A stretch of 64,000 nt of DNA from Aequorivita vladivostokensis (GCF_000952855.1 NZ_JSVU01000002.1:248001-312000), one strand, 5' to 3'; positions 8,088 through 17,107 are shown, counted from the stretch's first letter. Made by a program: numbers and translations. Notes: a model not told the origin generated them from the sequence alone.

Positions 8088-9443
8088 ATGAACGTCAACC
8101 ATTCAAATATTACTATTACAGAATCTGCTTGCAAGATAGCAGATGAAATCTGCTTGCCAGATACTTATTTACCTCGTGTTGTTGTTATAGGTGGCGGGTT
8201 TGCAGGTTTGGCATTGGTTGAAAAACTGAAACACAAAGAAGTGCAGGTGGTACTGATTGACAAAAACAACTTCCACCAGTTTCAGCCATTATTTTATCAG
8301 GTGGCAACAAGTGCTTTGGAGCCTGACAGTATTGTTTTTCCATTTAGAAAACAAATCAATGGCTATAAAAACGTATTGTTTCGTTTGGCTGAAGTCGAGG
8401 AAATCCAACCTTCTACAAACACCATTATAACCAATAAGGGAAATGTTCATTTCGACTATCTCGTATTGGCAACTGGAACAACTACCAATTTTTTTGGTAT
8501 GGACAGTGTCGAGTCCCATAGTCTTGGGATGAAAGACATTCGCGATTCTCTAAATATTCGCCATATGATGCTTCAAAATCTGGAACAAGCTGCAATCACT
8601 TGTGATGATAAAGAACGTGATGCCCTGACAAATTTTGTCATCGTTGGCGGCGGCCCTGCTGGCGTAGAGATGGCAGGCGCTTTGGCTGAATTCTGTAAAT
8701 ACATTCTCCCCAAGGATTATCCAGAATACCCTTCTTCCATTATGAATATTTATTTAATTGAGGCTGTTGGAGAATTGTTGGGTGCAATGTCTGACAAAGC
8801 CTCTTCTAAAACTCTAAAATACTTGAAGGACTTAAAAGTAAAGGTACTATTCAATGAATCGGTAAGTGATTATGACGGCTCTTTAGTCACAACCAAAAGT
8901 GGAAAAACCATTTTAGCCAAAAACCTAATCTGGACGGCGGGTGTTAAAGGACAGTTCCCAAAAGGGATTGATGAAAAACACGTGGTTAGGGGCAATCGCT
9001 TAAAAACCAACTTTTTTTTAATGGTAGAAGGCTACAAAAACATTTTTGCCATAGGCGATATCGCAGCACTTATTTCAAAAGACACTCCAAAAGGACATCC
9101 ACAAGTAGCACAGGCAGCAATTCAACAAGGCAAATGGTTGGGTAATTCATTACTAAAAATTATTAAAGATAAGCCTGTAAAACCTTTCGAATATAAAGAC
9201 AAAGGTTCATTGGCCACAGTAGGAAAACGCAAGGCAGTAGCCGATTTGGGGAAATTCAAATTTGCAGGTTATTTCGCTTGGTTGCTATGGTCAATTGTAC
9301 ACTTATTATCCATAAGCGGATTTAGAAATAGATTGATGGTTGGTTTTAATTGGGCGGTAAGCTATTTCACATATGAAAAGAGCAACCGCCTGATTATTAG
9401 AAATTTTAAACCCAAATCATTAGTAAATGAAACAGAAGAATAA
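8088..9443 (+). CDS. ndh: Type II NADH:quinone oxidoreductase (NDH-2-like FAD protein)
   Basis: A 451-residue flavoprotein expected to oxidise NADH and reduce membrane quinone without pumping protons. Two Rossmann motifs are visible: VVVIGGGFAGLALVEKL near residue 31 for FAD, and FVIVGGGPAGVEMAGAL near residue 184 for NADH. The ATG and FAIGDIAAL (about 320) segments of the family are also present. The C-terminal third includes hydrophobic helices (AWLLWSIVHLLSISG) that attach it to the membrane. A coupling-free NADH oxidase fits a role in keeping redox balance while the ordinary respiratory chain is damaged by metals. It precedes the GAPDH gene by 16 bases, so the two NAD-linked enzymes are probably made together. 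Confidence 0.88.
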   Translation: MNVNHSNITITESACKIADEICLPDTYLPRVVVIGGGFAGLALVEKLKHKEVQVVLIDKNNFHQFQPLFYQVATSALEPDSIVFPFRKQINGYKNVLFRLAEVEEIQPSTNTIITNKGNVHFDYLVLATGTTTNFFGMDSVESHSLGMKDIRDSLNIRHMMLQNLEQAAITCDDKERDALTNFVIVGGGPAGVEMAGALAEFCKYILPKDYPEYPSSIMNIYLIEAVGELLGAMSDKASSKTLKYLKDLKVKVLFNESVSDYDGSLVTTKSGKTILAKNLIWTAGVKGQFPKGIDEKHVVRGNRLKTNFFLMVEGYKNIFAIGDIAALISKDTPKGHPQVAQAAIQQGKWLGNSLLKIIKDKPVKPFEYKDKGSLATVGKRKAVADLGKFKFAGYFAWLLWSIVHLLSISGFRNRLMVGFNWAVSYFTYEKSNRLIIRNFKPKSLVNETEE

Positions 9444-9459
9444 TTTATAAACAATTCAA

Positions 9460-10473
9460 ATGAAAAAAATAGCAGTTATAGGATACGGAGTCATTGGAAA
9501 AAGGGTGGCCGATGCTATCAATCTACAAGACGATATGGAGCTTTCCGGAGTATGTGATATCATAAGCGATTGGCGCATTCAAAATGCCGTAAGAAAAGAG
9601 TACAATATCTACGCAGCAACTGAAGAAGCAGAAAACAAAATGAAATCCGAAGGTATTTCAGTAAAAGGCAATATGCAGGGGCTTTTAGAAAAATCAGACC
9701 TCGTCGTGGATTGTACACCTAAAAAGATTGCGGCTCAAAATGTAGCAATTTATAAAAAACAAAATATCAAATTTATTTTGCACGGAGGCGAAAAACACGA
9801 AACCACAGGTCATTCCTTTAGTGCCGAAAACAACTATAAATCGGCATTAAATTTAGATGCCACAAGGGTTGTTTCCTGCAACACCACCTCTATTTTAAGA
9901 ACATTGACAGCTCTAAAAAGAGCGGATTTATTGGATTATGCCAGAGGCACACTTTTAAGAAGAGCCACAGATCCTTGGGAGAGCCATTTAGGTGGTATTA
10001 TGAATACAATGGTCCCAGAAAAAAACATCCCGAGCCACCAAGGTCCGGATGCTAAAAGTGTAGACCCCGATTTGGATGTCATCACTGCCGCAGTAAAGGT
10101 CCCCCAAACCTTAAGCCATATGCACTACTGGAACGTGAAGTTAAAAAAACAAGCATCTAAAAAAGAAGTGCTAAATGCATTTAAAACGTCAAGCCGTATT
10201 AAATTGATTCGATATGACCAAGGGTTGGTGTCCAACAACACTATTAAGGAAATGTTTTTGGATATGGGAAGACCTTGGGGCGATATGTACGAAGTTGCCC
10301 TTTGGAAAGATATGTTGAAGGTAGTGGGAGATGAACTTTTCTACGCCTACGTAGTCGATAACCAAGCCATTGTAATTCCTGAAACAATCGATGCCATTAG
10401 AGCATTAACTGGAATTGAAACAGATGGCGCAAAATCCATTTCCAAAACCAATGAAAGTTTAGGAATCAAATAA
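9460..10473 (+). CDS. Type II (archaeal-type) glyceraldehyde-3-phosphate dehydrogenase
   Basis: A 337-residue enzyme converting glyceraldehyde-3-phosphate, phosphate and NAD(P) to 1,3-bisphosphoglycerate. It follows the archaeal class, not the usual bacterial GapA: GYGVIGKRVADAI (residues 9-21) for the dinucleotide fold, catalytic Cys140 in VVSCNTTS, and the archaeal stretch from IPSHQGPDAKSVDPDLD through TLSHMHYW. Length also fits archaeal enzymes. Type II GAPDH is uncommon in bacteria and the chromosome surely has an ordinary gapA elsewhere, so this copy looks acquired. It is flanked by NDH-2 (16 bases) and class I aldolase (9 bases). Cofactor preference is not predictable here. Confidence 0.92.
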   Translation: MKKIAVIGYGVIGKRVADAINLQDDMELSGVCDIISDWRIQNAVRKEYNIYAATEEAENKMKSEGISVKGNMQGLLEKSDLVVDCTPKKIAAQNVAIYKKQNIKFILHGGEKHETTGHSFSAENNYKSALNLDATRVVSCNTTSILRTLTALKRADLLDYARGTLLRRATDPWESHLGGIMNTMVPEKNIPSHQGPDAKSVDPDLDVITAAVKVPQTLSHMHYWNVKLKKQASKKEVLNAFKTSSRIKLIRYDQGLVSNNTIKEMFLDMGRPWGDMYEVALWKDMLKVVGDELFYAYVVDNQAIVIPETIDAIRALTGIETDGAKSISKTNESLGIK

Positions 10474-10482
10474 AATTGACTT

Positions 10483-11544
10483 ATGAAAACAGATGAAAAC
10501 ATAACAAAGATTTTAGGAGAAAAAGCATCCTACTATTTGGACCACGTTTGTGAAAAAATAACAAAGGATGAATTGCAAACACCAAGCAAAAACAGTCTCG
10601 ACAAAGTATTTACCAATAGTAACAGAAATCCGCAAGTATTGCGCAGTCTTGCCCAATTGTACAATCACGGAAACATAGGTGGCACAGGTTACTTGAGTAT
10701 TCTTCCTGTTGACCAAGGCATTGAGCATAGTGCTGCTTTCTCATTCTATAAAAACCCAGATTATTTTGACCCAGAGAATATCATCAAATTGGCAATAGAA
10801 GCAGGATGCAATGGAGTGGCTTCAACCTTTGGTGTTTTGGGATTAAATGCAAGAAAATATGCCCATAAAATTCCATTTATAGTGAAGATTAACCACAATG
10901 AACTGCTTACCTATCCCAACAAATATGACCAAACATTATTTGGAAAGGTCAAAGCGGCTTGGGATATGGGAGCGGCTGCAGTAGGTGCTACCATCTATTT
11001 TGGTTCTGAAGAAAGTAATAGACAGCTAAAGGAAATTTCGGAGGCTTTTGAAGAAGCTCACAATTTAGGTATGGCTACCATTTTATGGTGCTATACCCGA
11101 AACGAAGCCTTTAAAACTAAAAAAGAAGATTACCACGCTGCTGCCGATGTAACTGGACAGGCCAATCACTTGGGTGTTACTATTCAGGCAGATATTATTA
11201 AACAAAAATTGCCTACAAACAATTTTGGCTTTAAAGAGATAGGGTTTGGAAAATATGATGATGAAATGTATGATACGTTGACAACAGATCATCCTATTGA
11301 CCTTTGTAGGTTACAAGTAGCCAATTGTTATATGGGTAAAATAGGATTAATTAATTCCGGTGGCGGCTCTAAAGGAGCGTCCGATATAGTGGAAGCGGTT
11401 ACAACAGCCGTAATCAATAAAAGGGCAGGCGGTTCTGGGTTGATAATGGGTCGAAAGGCATTTCAAAAACCCTTTGGTGAAGGGGTTAAATTAATCAATG
11501 CTGTGCAAAGCATCTATTTAGATGAAAAAATAAATATTGCATAA
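10483..11544 (+). CDS. fbaB: Class I fructose-bisphosphate aldolase, FbaB/DhnA type
   Basis: A 353-residue Schiff-base aldolase that cleaves fructose-1,6-bisphosphate to two trioses, or condenses them. It matches the E. coli FbaB pattern over nearly its whole length: [12 protein letters not shown] (about 134-145), [20 protein letters not shown] (about 167-177), [18 protein letters not shown] (about 223-240), [10 protein letters not shown] and [16 protein letters not shown]. Class I enzymes need no metal ion, unlike the zinc-dependent class II FBA usual in bacteria, which makes sense for a cell exposed to toxic metals. It is directly downstream of type II GAPDH and its product feeds it. Confidence 0.93.
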   Translation: MKTDENITKILGEKASYYLDHVCEKITKDELQTPSKNSLDKVFTNSNRNPQVLRSLAQLYNHGNIGGTGYLSILPVDQGIEHSAAFSFYKNPDYFDPENIIKLAIEAGCNGVASTFGVLGLNARKYAHKIPFIVKINHNELLTYPNKYDQTLFGKVKAAWDMGAAAVGATIYFGSEESNRQLKEISEAFEEAHNLGMATILWCYTRNEAFKTKKEDYHAAADVTGQANHLGVTIQADIIKQKLPTNNFGFKEIGFGKYDDEMYDTLTTDHPIDLCRLQVANCYMGKIGLINSGGGSKGASDIVEAVTTAVINKRAGGSGLIMGRKAFQKPFGEGVKLINAVQSIYLDEKINIA

Positions 11545-11586
11545 TCACTAAACGAGGACATAAAAAAATTGATTCATCTTTTAATA

Positions 11587-12507
11587 ATGACGTTACTATT
11601 CATTTCCATAGTGTTCATTTTACCTGTAGTAGCTATTGCAGGCTATCAGCATTACAAGATTGGTACGCAACCAGCTTATGATGCCAACGAAACGCTCTTG
11701 AATTATGAAATAATAGGTTCTGGAATAAACAAACTCGTTTTGCTGCACGGTTTAACAGGCTCGTTGAATTATTGGAAACGTGAATTAGAAAGCATAACTA
11801 AAACACATTCCTTGCTTTTGATAGACCTTCTAGGCTTTGGTGATTCGCCAAAACCAAAAAGTGATTATTCCTTATCGGTACAACTGCAAGCGTTAGAATT
11901 GATTTTAAAAAAAGAAGGGTTCAATGATGGAAAAACAACTATTGCGGGACATTCAATGGGAGCGATAATTTCATTAGCACTTTTAGAGAAATATGCTCAT
12001 TGGTTCAAGGCAGGAGTTTTTATCGGCATACCTGTTTATAAAGATGCAGATGAATTTAAGAAAGTAATGTCCACACATTCCCTTGTGGATAGGATTTCGT
12101 CAAGTAAATTCTCAAAATACATCTGTATGATTCATCCCATATTTATGTCACGTGCATTCAAACCCGATAACCTAACGGATGAAGTTTATGAAGATGCAAA
12201 AAAGCATCATTGGATGAGTTATTATTATTCGCTCACTGAAGTCATCTTGAAAACAGATTTATATGTGATGGCAAGGAAAATTAAGGATAAAGACGTGCTT
12301 TTTATCCACGGAGAAAAAGACACCACGGCGCCTTTAGAGAATGCCTTAAAATTATCAAGGGAATTTAAAAATGCACACCTGATTACTTCATCGGAAGGAG
12401 ACCATCAATTCTTTTTGAAAGAAGCAGAATTTGTTTGGAACACAATCCAAGGTTTTACTATTTCAGAAAAAAAGTTACAAAAAACCATATCTAATGAACA
12501 CTATTAA
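11587..12507 (+). CDS. Alpha/beta hydrolase, membrane-anchored
   Basis: About 306 residues from ATG at 11587; a TTG at 11569 would add six residues. An N-terminal hydrophobic helix anchors it. The fold shows an oxyanion-hole HGLTGS, nucleophile elbow GHSMGA (about residue 128), acid HGEKDTTAP (about 246) and histidine EGDHQF (about 272), so the Ser-Asp-His triad is complete. The substrate is unknown: an ester, lactone or lipid are all possible. Its 3' end overlaps the PFK gene by 14 bases, implying translational coupling with the glycolytic block and not a chance neighbour. Confidence 0.85.
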   Translation: MTLLFISIVFILPVVAIAGYQHYKIGTQPAYDANETLLNYEIIGSGINKLVLLHGLTGSLNYWKRELESITKTHSLLLIDLLGFGDSPKPKSDYSLSVQLQALELILKKEGFNDGKTTIAGHSMGAIISLALLEKYAHWFKAGVFIGIPVYKDADEFKKVMSTHSLVDRISSSKFSKYICMIHPIFMSRAFKPDNLTDEVYEDAKKHHWMSYYYSLTEVILKTDLYVMARKIKDKDVLFIHGEKDTTAPLENALKLSREFKNAHLITSSEGDHQFFLKEAEFVWNTIQGFTISEKKLQKTISNEHY

Positions 12508-13468
12508 AATTAAACATATAGGCGTATTTACATCTGGAGGTGATAGCCCTGGTATGAACGCTGCTCTGTACGCCATTGCCAAATCCGCTGAAGCAAAGAG
12601 TATAAAAACTAGTGGTTTTCGAAAAGGGTATGAAGGGTTGATAGATGGGGATTTAATATCCTTAAAATCACACGAATTACAAAAGTCATTACACCAAGGT
12701 GGCACTGTCCTAAAAACAGCACGGAGCAAGCGATTTCTGGAACTGGAGGGTCGAAAAAAAGCATTGCAAACCATAAAAGCGAACAACGTAGATGCCCTAA
12801 TTGCTATTGGCGGCGATGGCACATTTAAAGGTCTATTGGCTTTTTCAGAAATATGCGATATCCCATTTATAGGTATTCCAGGAACTATCGACAACGATAT
12901 TTCCGGTACAGATTACACCCTCGGTTTTGATTCCGCAGTAAATACAGCCATTGAAAATATTGATAAAATACGAGATACCGCTGAATCCCACAACCGTGTG
13001 TTCATTGTAGAAGTAATGGGAAGGGATTCAGGCTATATCGCTATTCATTCGGGTTTGATGGTCGGTGCAGATGCCATCCTAATTCCAGAAAGCGGGAAAG
13101 ACTTTATATACCTATTGGACAAGGTTAAAAACTACGATAGCGAAGATGCCTTCCTTGTCGTGGTTTCTGAAGGTGATGAAATAGGTGCTGAACTTGTTTC
13201 CTCAAAAATAAAGGAGGTTAATCCCGATGTCGATTTACGAATCACCAAACTTGGCCACGTACAGCGAGGCGGAAATCCTTCTGCTTTAGATAGAATGTTG
13301 GGAATTAGACTTGGAGTGGCAAGTGTAAACGTCCTTTCAGAAGGTAAAAAGAACGCGATGGTTGGAATTTTGAATAATCAATTGCACCTAACCCCTTTTA
13401 AAGAGGTAGTCAAACAACATCAGGTAAATACTGAATTATATGAACTTTTAGAACTATTTGGGAAGTAA
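12494..13468 (+). CDS. pfkA: ATP-dependent 6-phosphofructokinase
   Basis: A 324-residue PfkA-family kinase making fructose-1,6-bisphosphate, the substrate of the aldolase two genes upstream. The start chosen is ATG 12494 (MNTIKIKHIGVF); an open frame further upstream runs inside the hydrolase gene. Motifs: GVFTSGGDSPGMNA (residues 10-23), GGDGTF, PGTIDND, MGRDSGYIA and HVQRGGNPSALDR. The residues GGDG and PGTIDND mark the ATP-using class, since PPi-dependent enzymes carry GGDD and PKTIDND. It overlaps the hydrolase gene by 14 bases and precedes the D-lactate dehydrogenase by 11 bases. Confidence 0.93.
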   Translation: MNTIKIKHIGVFTSGGDSPGMNAALYAIAKSAEAKSIKTSGFRKGYEGLIDGDLISLKSHELQKSLHQGGTVLKTARSKRFLELEGRKKALQTIKANNVDALIAIGGDGTFKGLLAFSEICDIPFIGIPGTIDNDISGTDYTLGFDSAVNTAIENIDKIRDTAESHNRVFIVEVMGRDSGYIAIHSGLMVGADAILIPESGKDFIYLLDKVKNYDSEDAFLVVVSEGDEIGAELVSSKIKEVNPDVDLRITKLGHVQRGGNPSALDRMLGIRLGVASVNVLSEGKKNAMVGILNNQLHLTPFKEVVKQHQVNTELYELLELFGK

Positions 13469-13479
13469 AATAAAAAGAA

Positions 13480-14478
13480 ATGAAAACAACCATATACAGC
13501 ACACATAAATTCGATAAACCTTCCATTGTAAATGCCAATAATGGAAAGCATCAACTGAATTTTTTAGAATTTCGACTAACAAAGGAAACCGCCTTATTGG
13601 CAGAAGACTCAAAGGCCATAGCACTTTTTTCCAGTGATGACGCCTCTTCGGAAGTGTTGAAGATTTTACACAAGCAGGGCATAAAATTCATCGCTTTACG
13701 CTCGGCAGGTTTTAATCACGTCGATTTAAAAAAAGCATCAGAACTGGGTATAAAAGTGGCTCGTGTGCCAGCATATTCCCCGTATGCAATTGCCGAACAT
13801 ACAATGGCGCTGATACTTGCATTAAATCGAAAATTAATTAAAGCGCACAATAGGGTTCGCGAACAAAACTTTTCATTGAACGGCCTGACTGGTTTCGACC
13901 TCAATGGAAAAACCGTGGGTGTGATTGGAACAGGGAAAATTGGGTCTGTGCTCATAAAAATTCTACACGGATTTGGTTGCAATATTCTTGCTCAAGATAT
14001 TAATGAAGACCAAAATATGATAGATAAATATGGTGTAATCTATACGGATTGTGCAACGCTCTGTAAACACTCCGATATAATAAGCCTGCACATACCATTA
14101 AAAGTTTCAACAAAACACTTGATTGACAAAGAACATATTGCACTTATGAAACCTGGAGTAATGCTCATCAATACCAGTCGTGGCGGATTGGTAGATACCA
14201 AGGCGGTTATCGAAGGATTGAAAACCAAAAAAATTGGCTATTTCGGAATAGATGTTTACGAGGAAGAAGAAGGGTTGTTCTTTGAAGACCATTCTGAAGA
14301 TATTTTGCAAGACGATGTGATTGCACGATTAATGACCTTCAACAATGTATTAATCACAAGCCATCAAGCATTTTTAACCGAAACAGCTATGACCAATATT
14401 GCTGAAACAACCATATATAATCTGGACTGTTTTGAAAAGCAAGTGCGTTCTGGAAACGAAGTCTTTTCGGAAAATTAA
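13480..14478 (+). CDS. ldhA: D-2-hydroxyacid dehydrogenase, probable fermentative D-lactate dehydrogenase
   Basis: A 332-residue NAD-dependent enzyme reducing pyruvate to D-lactate. Motifs: RSAGFNHVDL (about 74-83), YSPYAIAEHTMALIL, GVIGTGKIGS (dinucleotide fold, about 146-155), NTSRGGLVD with the substrate Arg, and DVYEEEEGLFFEDHS (about 255-269), which is characteristic of LdhA-type D-LDH and not of glycerate or phosphoglycerate dehydrogenases. The catalytic His lies in SHQAFLT (about 305). With PFK, aldolase and GAPDH in the same unit it closes a fermentation route that regenerates NAD. Other 2-keto acids remain possible substrates. Confidence 0.87.
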   Translation: MKTTIYSTHKFDKPSIVNANNGKHQLNFLEFRLTKETALLAEDSKAIALFSSDDASSEVLKILHKQGIKFIALRSAGFNHVDLKKASELGIKVARVPAYSPYAIAEHTMALILALNRKLIKAHNRVREQNFSLNGLTGFDLNGKTVGVIGTGKIGSVLIKILHGFGCNILAQDINEDQNMIDKYGVIYTDCATLCKHSDIISLHIPLKVSTKHLIDKEHIALMKPGVMLINTSRGGLVDTKAVIEGLKTKKIGYFGIDVYEEEEGLFFEDHSEDILQDDVIARLMTFNNVLITSHQAFLTETAMTNIAETTIYNLDCFEKQVRSGNEVFSEN

Positions 14479-14496
14479 CAATAACCAAAAATAACA

Positions 14497-15123
14497 ATGT
14501 TAAAAATAATCCTTCTATGGTATAAAACAGTTGCAGCAAAAGCCGCAACAGAAGTGCTGACGCCCAATTTTGAAGATATTGAAATTAAGGCAATCCTCAA
14601 GGGCTATTGGCTACGCTACAATGCGTTGAAAAGGGAGATTAAAAAAGAACCAACTTTTGGAGGAACACTTATGGTTCATCTTGCAGCAATGTCTACGGCT
14701 TTTTATCAAGAATTGACACAAAGAGGGATAAGTAATGCCAAAACCACAAAATACTTTTACGATATCGCTTGGAAGGTCTATAAAATAATGGGTAAGCTAT
14801 CTTGGAATATTACTCGACTAAAGTATCAAAGTAATGCTAAAAGGCTAAAATATGCCACCGAACTGTTTAGGGCATTTCCCTTCAGCAGCCCTTCCTATAA
14901 ATGGGAAAACATTCTTCAACCCGATAGTTCTGTTTGCTTTAATTGCACCAAATGTCCCGTTGCCGAATATTTTGAAACCAAAGGACTGTCCGAGTTCTGT
15001 GTAAATACTTGGTGTGCATTAGACTTTCCATTGGCCGAAATGTGGAATGCTAAATTGGAACGCACAAATAGTATTGCAGGTGGAGCAAAACTTTGTGATT
15101 TTAAATGGAAACCTAATAATTAA
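14497..15123 (+). CDS. L-2-amino-thiazoline-4-carboxylic acid hydrolase-like protein
   Basis: A 208-residue protein whose second half matches the ATC_hydrolase-like family: CFNCTKCPVAEYF (about 146-158), EFCVNTWCALDFPLAEMW (about 168-185), LERTNSIAGGAKLCDFKW (about 188-205). The named enzyme opens the thiazoline ring to cysteine derivatives, but most members, including those in bacterial stress clusters, are uncharacterised. Seven cysteines are present and may bind a metal. An N-terminal helical part (residues 1-130) shows no recognised domain. It follows D-LDH by 18 bases and precedes a USP gene by 12 bases. The enzyme name should be taken as a family label only. Confidence 0.7.
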   Translation: MLKIILLWYKTVAAKAATEVLTPNFEDIEIKAILKGYWLRYNALKREIKKEPTFGGTLMVHLAAMSTAFYQELTQRGISNAKTTKYFYDIAWKVYKIMGKLSWNITRLKYQSNAKRLKYATELFRAFPFSSPSYKWENILQPDSSVCFNCTKCPVAEYFETKGLSEFCVNTWCALDFPLAEMWNAKLERTNSIAGGAKLCDFKWKPNN

Positions 15124-15135
15124 AATTTAAATAAA

Positions 15136-15966
15136 ATGAAAAACATACTCGTACCCACCGATTTCTCTGAAAACTGTATCAAAGCTGCACATTTAGGCAT
15201 TAAAGTGGCCAAACTGTATAAGGCCGAAATACACTTTTTACACCTATTGAAAACCCCTGTAGATTGGGTGAAATTGGATAAGCAAAAGGAAAACAGATAT
15301 CCAGAGACATTAAAAAAAATTGGCAATGCCAGAGCAGCTTTACGAGAACTGGAAAGAACCGCAGAACGTGAAGGATTAAAATGTCGCAGGTTTCTACAAT
15401 TTGATGCTGGACAAGGCGATATTTTAGACCATTCAAATCATTATCACCACGATTTCATCATAACAGGAAGCAGTGGCACCAAGGGGGTCATCCGAGAAAT
15501 AACTGGTAGTAATGTCGAAGAGATTGTTCGAAAAGCAAATGCTCCTGTTATTGTGGTAAAGGATGAACCAGTATCGTTTCCGTTCAAAGACATTGTATTT
15601 GTTTCAGACTTTAAGGAAGATGTCAGTCGACCGTTTCAAGAAGTGCAATCCATTGCTGAAAAATGTGATGCAAAAATCCATCTGTTACGGATTAATACAG
15701 AAACTGACTTCAATAGCATCGAGCAAGGATTAAACCCAATAAAAGAGTTTCTGCAAAAATTTCCATCAGTAAAAAACTATGGGATGGCTGTTTACAATGA
15801 ACCTTCGGTAGAAACGGGAATCAACACGTTTGTAGAACAGCAGCCAACAGATTTAATTGCAATGGTTACACACGGCAAGACAGGGTTTTTAAGTCTATTC
15901 TCTAAAAGCATCGCTGAAGGTGTTACCAATCATTCCACATTACCCGTAATGACAATACATATTTAA
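15136..15966 (+). CDS. Tandem-domain universal stress protein
   Basis: A 276-residue protein with two UspA folds. Domain one (about 1-148) begins KNILVPTDFSENC and has the loop GSSGTKGVIREITGSNVEEI. Domain two (about 152-276) begins FKDIVFVSDFKED and has THGKTGFLSLFSKSIAEGV. The first loop fits ATP binding fairly well; the second is shorter and may not bind nucleotide. Tandem USPs often act as sensors or as partners of metabolic enzymes. It sits between the ATC-hydrolase-like gene (12 bases) and the ATP-cone gene (3 bases). Confidence 0.87.
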   Translation: MKNILVPTDFSENCIKAAHLGIKVAKLYKAEIHFLHLLKTPVDWVKLDKQKENRYPETLKKIGNARAALRELERTAEREGLKCRRFLQFDAGQGDILDHSNHYHHDFIITGSSGTKGVIREITGSNVEEIVRKANAPVIVVKDEPVSFPFKDIVFVSDFKEDVSRPFQEVQSIAEKCDAKIHLLRINTETDFNSIEQGLNPIKEFLQKFPSVKNYGMAVYNEPSVETGINTFVEQQPTDLIAMVTHGKTGFLSLFSKSIAEGVTNHSTLPVMTIHI

Positions 15967-15969
15967 AAA

Positions 15970-16812
15970 ATGGAAAACTCAATTAAAATAGTGAAACACT
16001 CTGGAGATGTAGTTGAATTTGATGTGGACAAACTCATCAATTCACTAAAACGGGCACAGGCAAACGATACCGTGATTAAGCAAATAGTAGCACAAATTGA
16101 GTCTACAATTTACGATGGTATTACTACAAAAAAAATCTACCAAATGGCATTTAAAATGCTTAAAGGTAAATCACGTGTAAGTGCCTCAAAGTACAAACTC
16201 AAAAAAGCCTTGATGGAATTAGGGCCTTCCGGTTTTCCATTTGAAAAATTAGTGGGGAAACTATTGGCACACGAAGGGTTTGAAACAAAGGTTGGTGTGA
16301 TTGTACAGGGCAATTGCGTGCAACACGAAGTAGATGTTATAGCCCAAAAGAATAATTACCATTATATGATTGAGTGCAAATACCATAGCGACCAAGGACG
16401 GTTTTGCAATGTCAAGATTCCCTTGTACATCCATTCACGGTTTTTGGATGTTGAAAAACAATGGGAACATCAAAAAGGTCACGAGGCCAAACTACATAAA
16501 GGCGGTGTGTACACCAATACACGATTTACAACCGATGCGGTGCAATATGGTAAATGTGTTGGATTGTTATTGACAAGCTGGGATTATCCTATGGAAAATG
16601 GTTTAAAAGACAGAATAGACAAGTCTGGATTTCATCCCTTAACAGCATTAACAACTCTGACCAAATCCGAAAAAACAAAATTATTGGATAAAGGAATTGT
16701 ACTCTGCAAAGAGCTTCACGAAAAACCTACTTTATTAAACCAAATTGGAATTGATAAAACAAGACATAAAAAGATTTTGGAAGATTCTGAAGCATTATGC
16801 AAAAACCATTAA
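15970..16812 (+). CDS. ATP-cone domain fused to a PD-(D/E)XK (Mrr-like) nuclease domain
   Basis: A 280-residue protein. Residues 1-88 form an ATP-cone (IKIVKHSGDVVEFDVDKL at the start, YKLKKALMELGP at the end), the nucleotide-sensing module of ribonucleotide reductases and NrdR. Residues 89-200 show a restriction-like nuclease core: HEVDVIAQKNNYHYMIECKY gives the D-x(n)-ExK active site. The last 60 residues may be a helix-hairpin-helix (LLNQIGIDKTRHKKIL). No zinc ribbon is present, so it is not NrdR. A nucleotide-controlled nuclease is the likely activity, but its target (DNA or RNA) is unknown. It starts 3 bases after the USP gene. Confidence 0.8.
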   Translation: MENSIKIVKHSGDVVEFDVDKLINSLKRAQANDTVIKQIVAQIESTIYDGITTKKIYQMAFKMLKGKSRVSASKYKLKKALMELGPSGFPFEKLVGKLLAHEGFETKVGVIVQGNCVQHEVDVIAQKNNYHYMIECKYHSDQGRFCNVKIPLYIHSRFLDVEKQWEHQKGHEAKLHKGGVYTNTRFTTDAVQYGKCVGLLLTSWDYPMENGLKDRIDKSGFHPLTALTTLTKSEKTKLLDKGIVLCKELHEKPTLLNQIGIDKTRHKKILEDSEALCKNH

Positions 16813-16837
16813 AAAATATAATCTTAAAAATAATTAT

Positions 16838-17092
16838 ATGAAAACTAAAGAAACAAAACCACAGAATAACATAGATTTTGAGCCTTTTTACGAAGCATTG
16901 GAGAATGACCCGAAACTACTTGAAGAGGCCTTGGAAATACTATTGGATATGGTAGACTTTGAACCTAAATCCATAAAAAAGGTAGCACTCTATATCAAAG
17001 AGGATTCACGAAACCTATATAAAGAAATAGTAGAATTGAGTAAATCTAACCAAGATAAAGGGAATACACCTTCTTGCTGTGGTGGACTTTAA
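16838..17092 (+). CDS. Small hypothetical protein with C-terminal CC motif
   Basis: An 84-residue acidic, mainly helical protein starting at ATG 16838; the frame is open further upstream but overlaps the previous gene. It ends SCCGGL, a possible metal or redox site. The helical body (PFYEALENDPKLLEEALEIL) has no family I recognise. It lies between the ATP-cone nuclease and the beta-CASP gene with gaps of 25 and 15 bases, so it may be an accessory subunit to either. No function can be assigned. Confidence 0.65.
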   Translation: MKTKETKPQNNIDFEPFYEALENDPKLLEEALEILLDMVDFEPKSIKKVALYIKEDSRNLYKEIVELSKSNQDKGNTPSCCGGL

Positions 17093-17107
17093 ATAAATAG
17101 TACAAAG

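Noticed and set aside
15970-16812. NrdR repressor call for the ATP-cone protein
   Set aside because: NrdR has a zinc ribbon before the cone and is about 150 residues; this protein has a nuclease domain after the cone.
15970-17092. Anti-phage defence system reading of the nuclease and its small neighbour
   Set aside because: The surrounding genes are metabolic and stress genes, not known defence partners; the nuclease domain alone is not enough.
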